Origin: Bacillota bacterium
GTDB taxonomy: Bacteria; Bacillota; Clostridia; Christensenellales; Aristaeellaceae
Direction: 5' to 3'
Assembly: GCA_009787135.1 (NCBI GenBank)
Contig: WRGP01000138.1
Coordinates: 1-6,715 of the forward strand
DNA length: 6,715 nucleotides
The translations under genes were made by a program, and so were the position numbers. The notes under the pieces were generated by a model. That model was not told where the DNA came from. It worked only from the letters and a program-made list of their open reading frames with translations, and did not search any database. This document shows, piece after piece, positions 6,251 through 6,715 of this stretch (position 1 is its first letter; each line of letters opens with the position of its first letter).

Positions 6251-6715
6251 ACTGTATCTTTGCTGTGCCTTGCTCGATTTGGCCTATCAGGTCCCGGACA
6301 TCTTCCCGGACGGTTCTCCAACGGTCAAGATGATCCCCAATCCGGCTGCCGCCGGGCGACGGCCCATGGCAATCGCTGCCGCCGGTTACAAGCAGCCCCC
6401 GGGACCTGGCCGTACGGTCAAACCATAGCGCGTCCGCTTCCGCATGGCTCGCGTGATATGCCTCCAACCCGTTCAGGCCCGCCTCAATCCAGCCCGGAAG
6501 GCGTTGGACGAGCGAAAACCTGTCCATGGCAAGACGGCCGGGATGTGCCAGGCAAACCACGGCCCCAAAGGAACGGAGCATTTCCACACCCCTTACGGTC
6601 TCTATGTGCTTGCGCGGTATATACGCCGGCTTGCCAGGCCTCAAAAACCTGTCAAACGCCTCCCGCACAGAGGCGGCGTAGCCTTTGGCGACCATCGCGC
6701 GCGCCAGGTTCATCC
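6249..6715 (-). CDS. PHP-domain phosphoesterase, N-terminal part missing
   Basis: C-terminal 155 or so residues of a PHP-superfamily metal-dependent phosphoesterase similar to the YciV/RNase AM group, which hydrolyse 3',5'-bisphosphate nucleotides or trim RNA 5' ends. The frame is open at the right edge and the first visible Met (codon at 6713) aligns inside the family, before the ArAmVaKGY...EAFDRFL..GKPAYIPR block, so it is not the start. Visible metal-site motifs, counted from that Met: CLAHPGR with His57, GLEAYH with Glu84, and GGSDCHG with Asp114 and His116. The N-terminal HxH metal motif and the rest of the barrel are outside the window, so activity cannot be judged fully. It is the first visible gene of a probable PHP-VanW-YfbR transcript. 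The exact substrate is uncertain: related PHP proteins include histidinol phosphatase and polymerase-associated domains, but the spacing of these motifs best fits the YciV-like group. Confidence 0.88.
   Translation of the reverse strand, partial: MNLARAMVAKGYAASVREAFDRFLRPGKPAYIPRKHIETVRGVEMLRSFGAVVCLAHPGRLAMDRFSLVQRLPGWIEAGLNGLEAYHASHAEADALWFDRTARSRGLLVTGGSDCHGPSPGGSRIGDHLDRWRTVREDVRDLIGQIEQGTAKIQ

Noticed and set aside
6232..6321. Longer VanW start at ATG 6321
   Set aside because: The extra 30 residues resemble nothing in the family, lie within the PHP coding region, and have no better ribosome binding site than the start at 6231.

Overview
The window (6,715 bases) looks like ordinary chromosomal sequence from a GC-rich member of the Bacillota, most likely a clostridium. 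The reasons are the mix of VanW, VanZ, MsmX/UgpC-type and YfbR-type proteins, strong AAGGAG ribosome binding sites and one sigma-A-like promoter. The assignment rests on gene content only; there is no rRNA or other marker gene. I see no tRNA, rRNA, CRISPR array, insertion sequence, integrase or phage gene.

Left part, plus strand (2-1470): the 3' part of an ABC-2 type exporter ATPase, cut by the window edge, is translationally coupled through ATGA to its six-helix permease. A 15-bp hairpin follows. A small VanZ-family membrane protein on the minus strand (1558-2085) converges on it. Divergent from the VanZ gene is a stand-alone GyrI-like/AraC effector-binding domain protein (2150-2602, plus), which is clearly lower in GC than its neighbours. 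It converges on the next gene with a GC-rich hairpin between them.

Middle, minus strand (2686-3807): a complete MsmX/UgpC/MalK-type sugar importer ATPase stands alone, with no permease or binding protein in view. It has its own recognisable promoter, an ideal Shine-Dalgarno sequence and several short palindromes in its leader and upstream region. This suggests a separately regulated, possibly shared ATPase.

Right part, minus strand (4043-6715): three closely spaced genes read right to left and probably form one transcript. They are a PHP-domain phosphoesterase (cut by the right edge), a membrane-anchored VanW-family protein, and a YfbR-type HD-domain 5'-deoxynucleotidase with all its catalytic residues. 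Their functions (nucleotide/phosphate hydrolysis and cell envelope) have no obvious pathway link.

I found no convincing undescribed system. The most useful leads are the palindromes around the lone sugar ATPase gene, the composition shift and lone sensor domain at 2150-2602, and the PHP-VanW-YfbR gene order.
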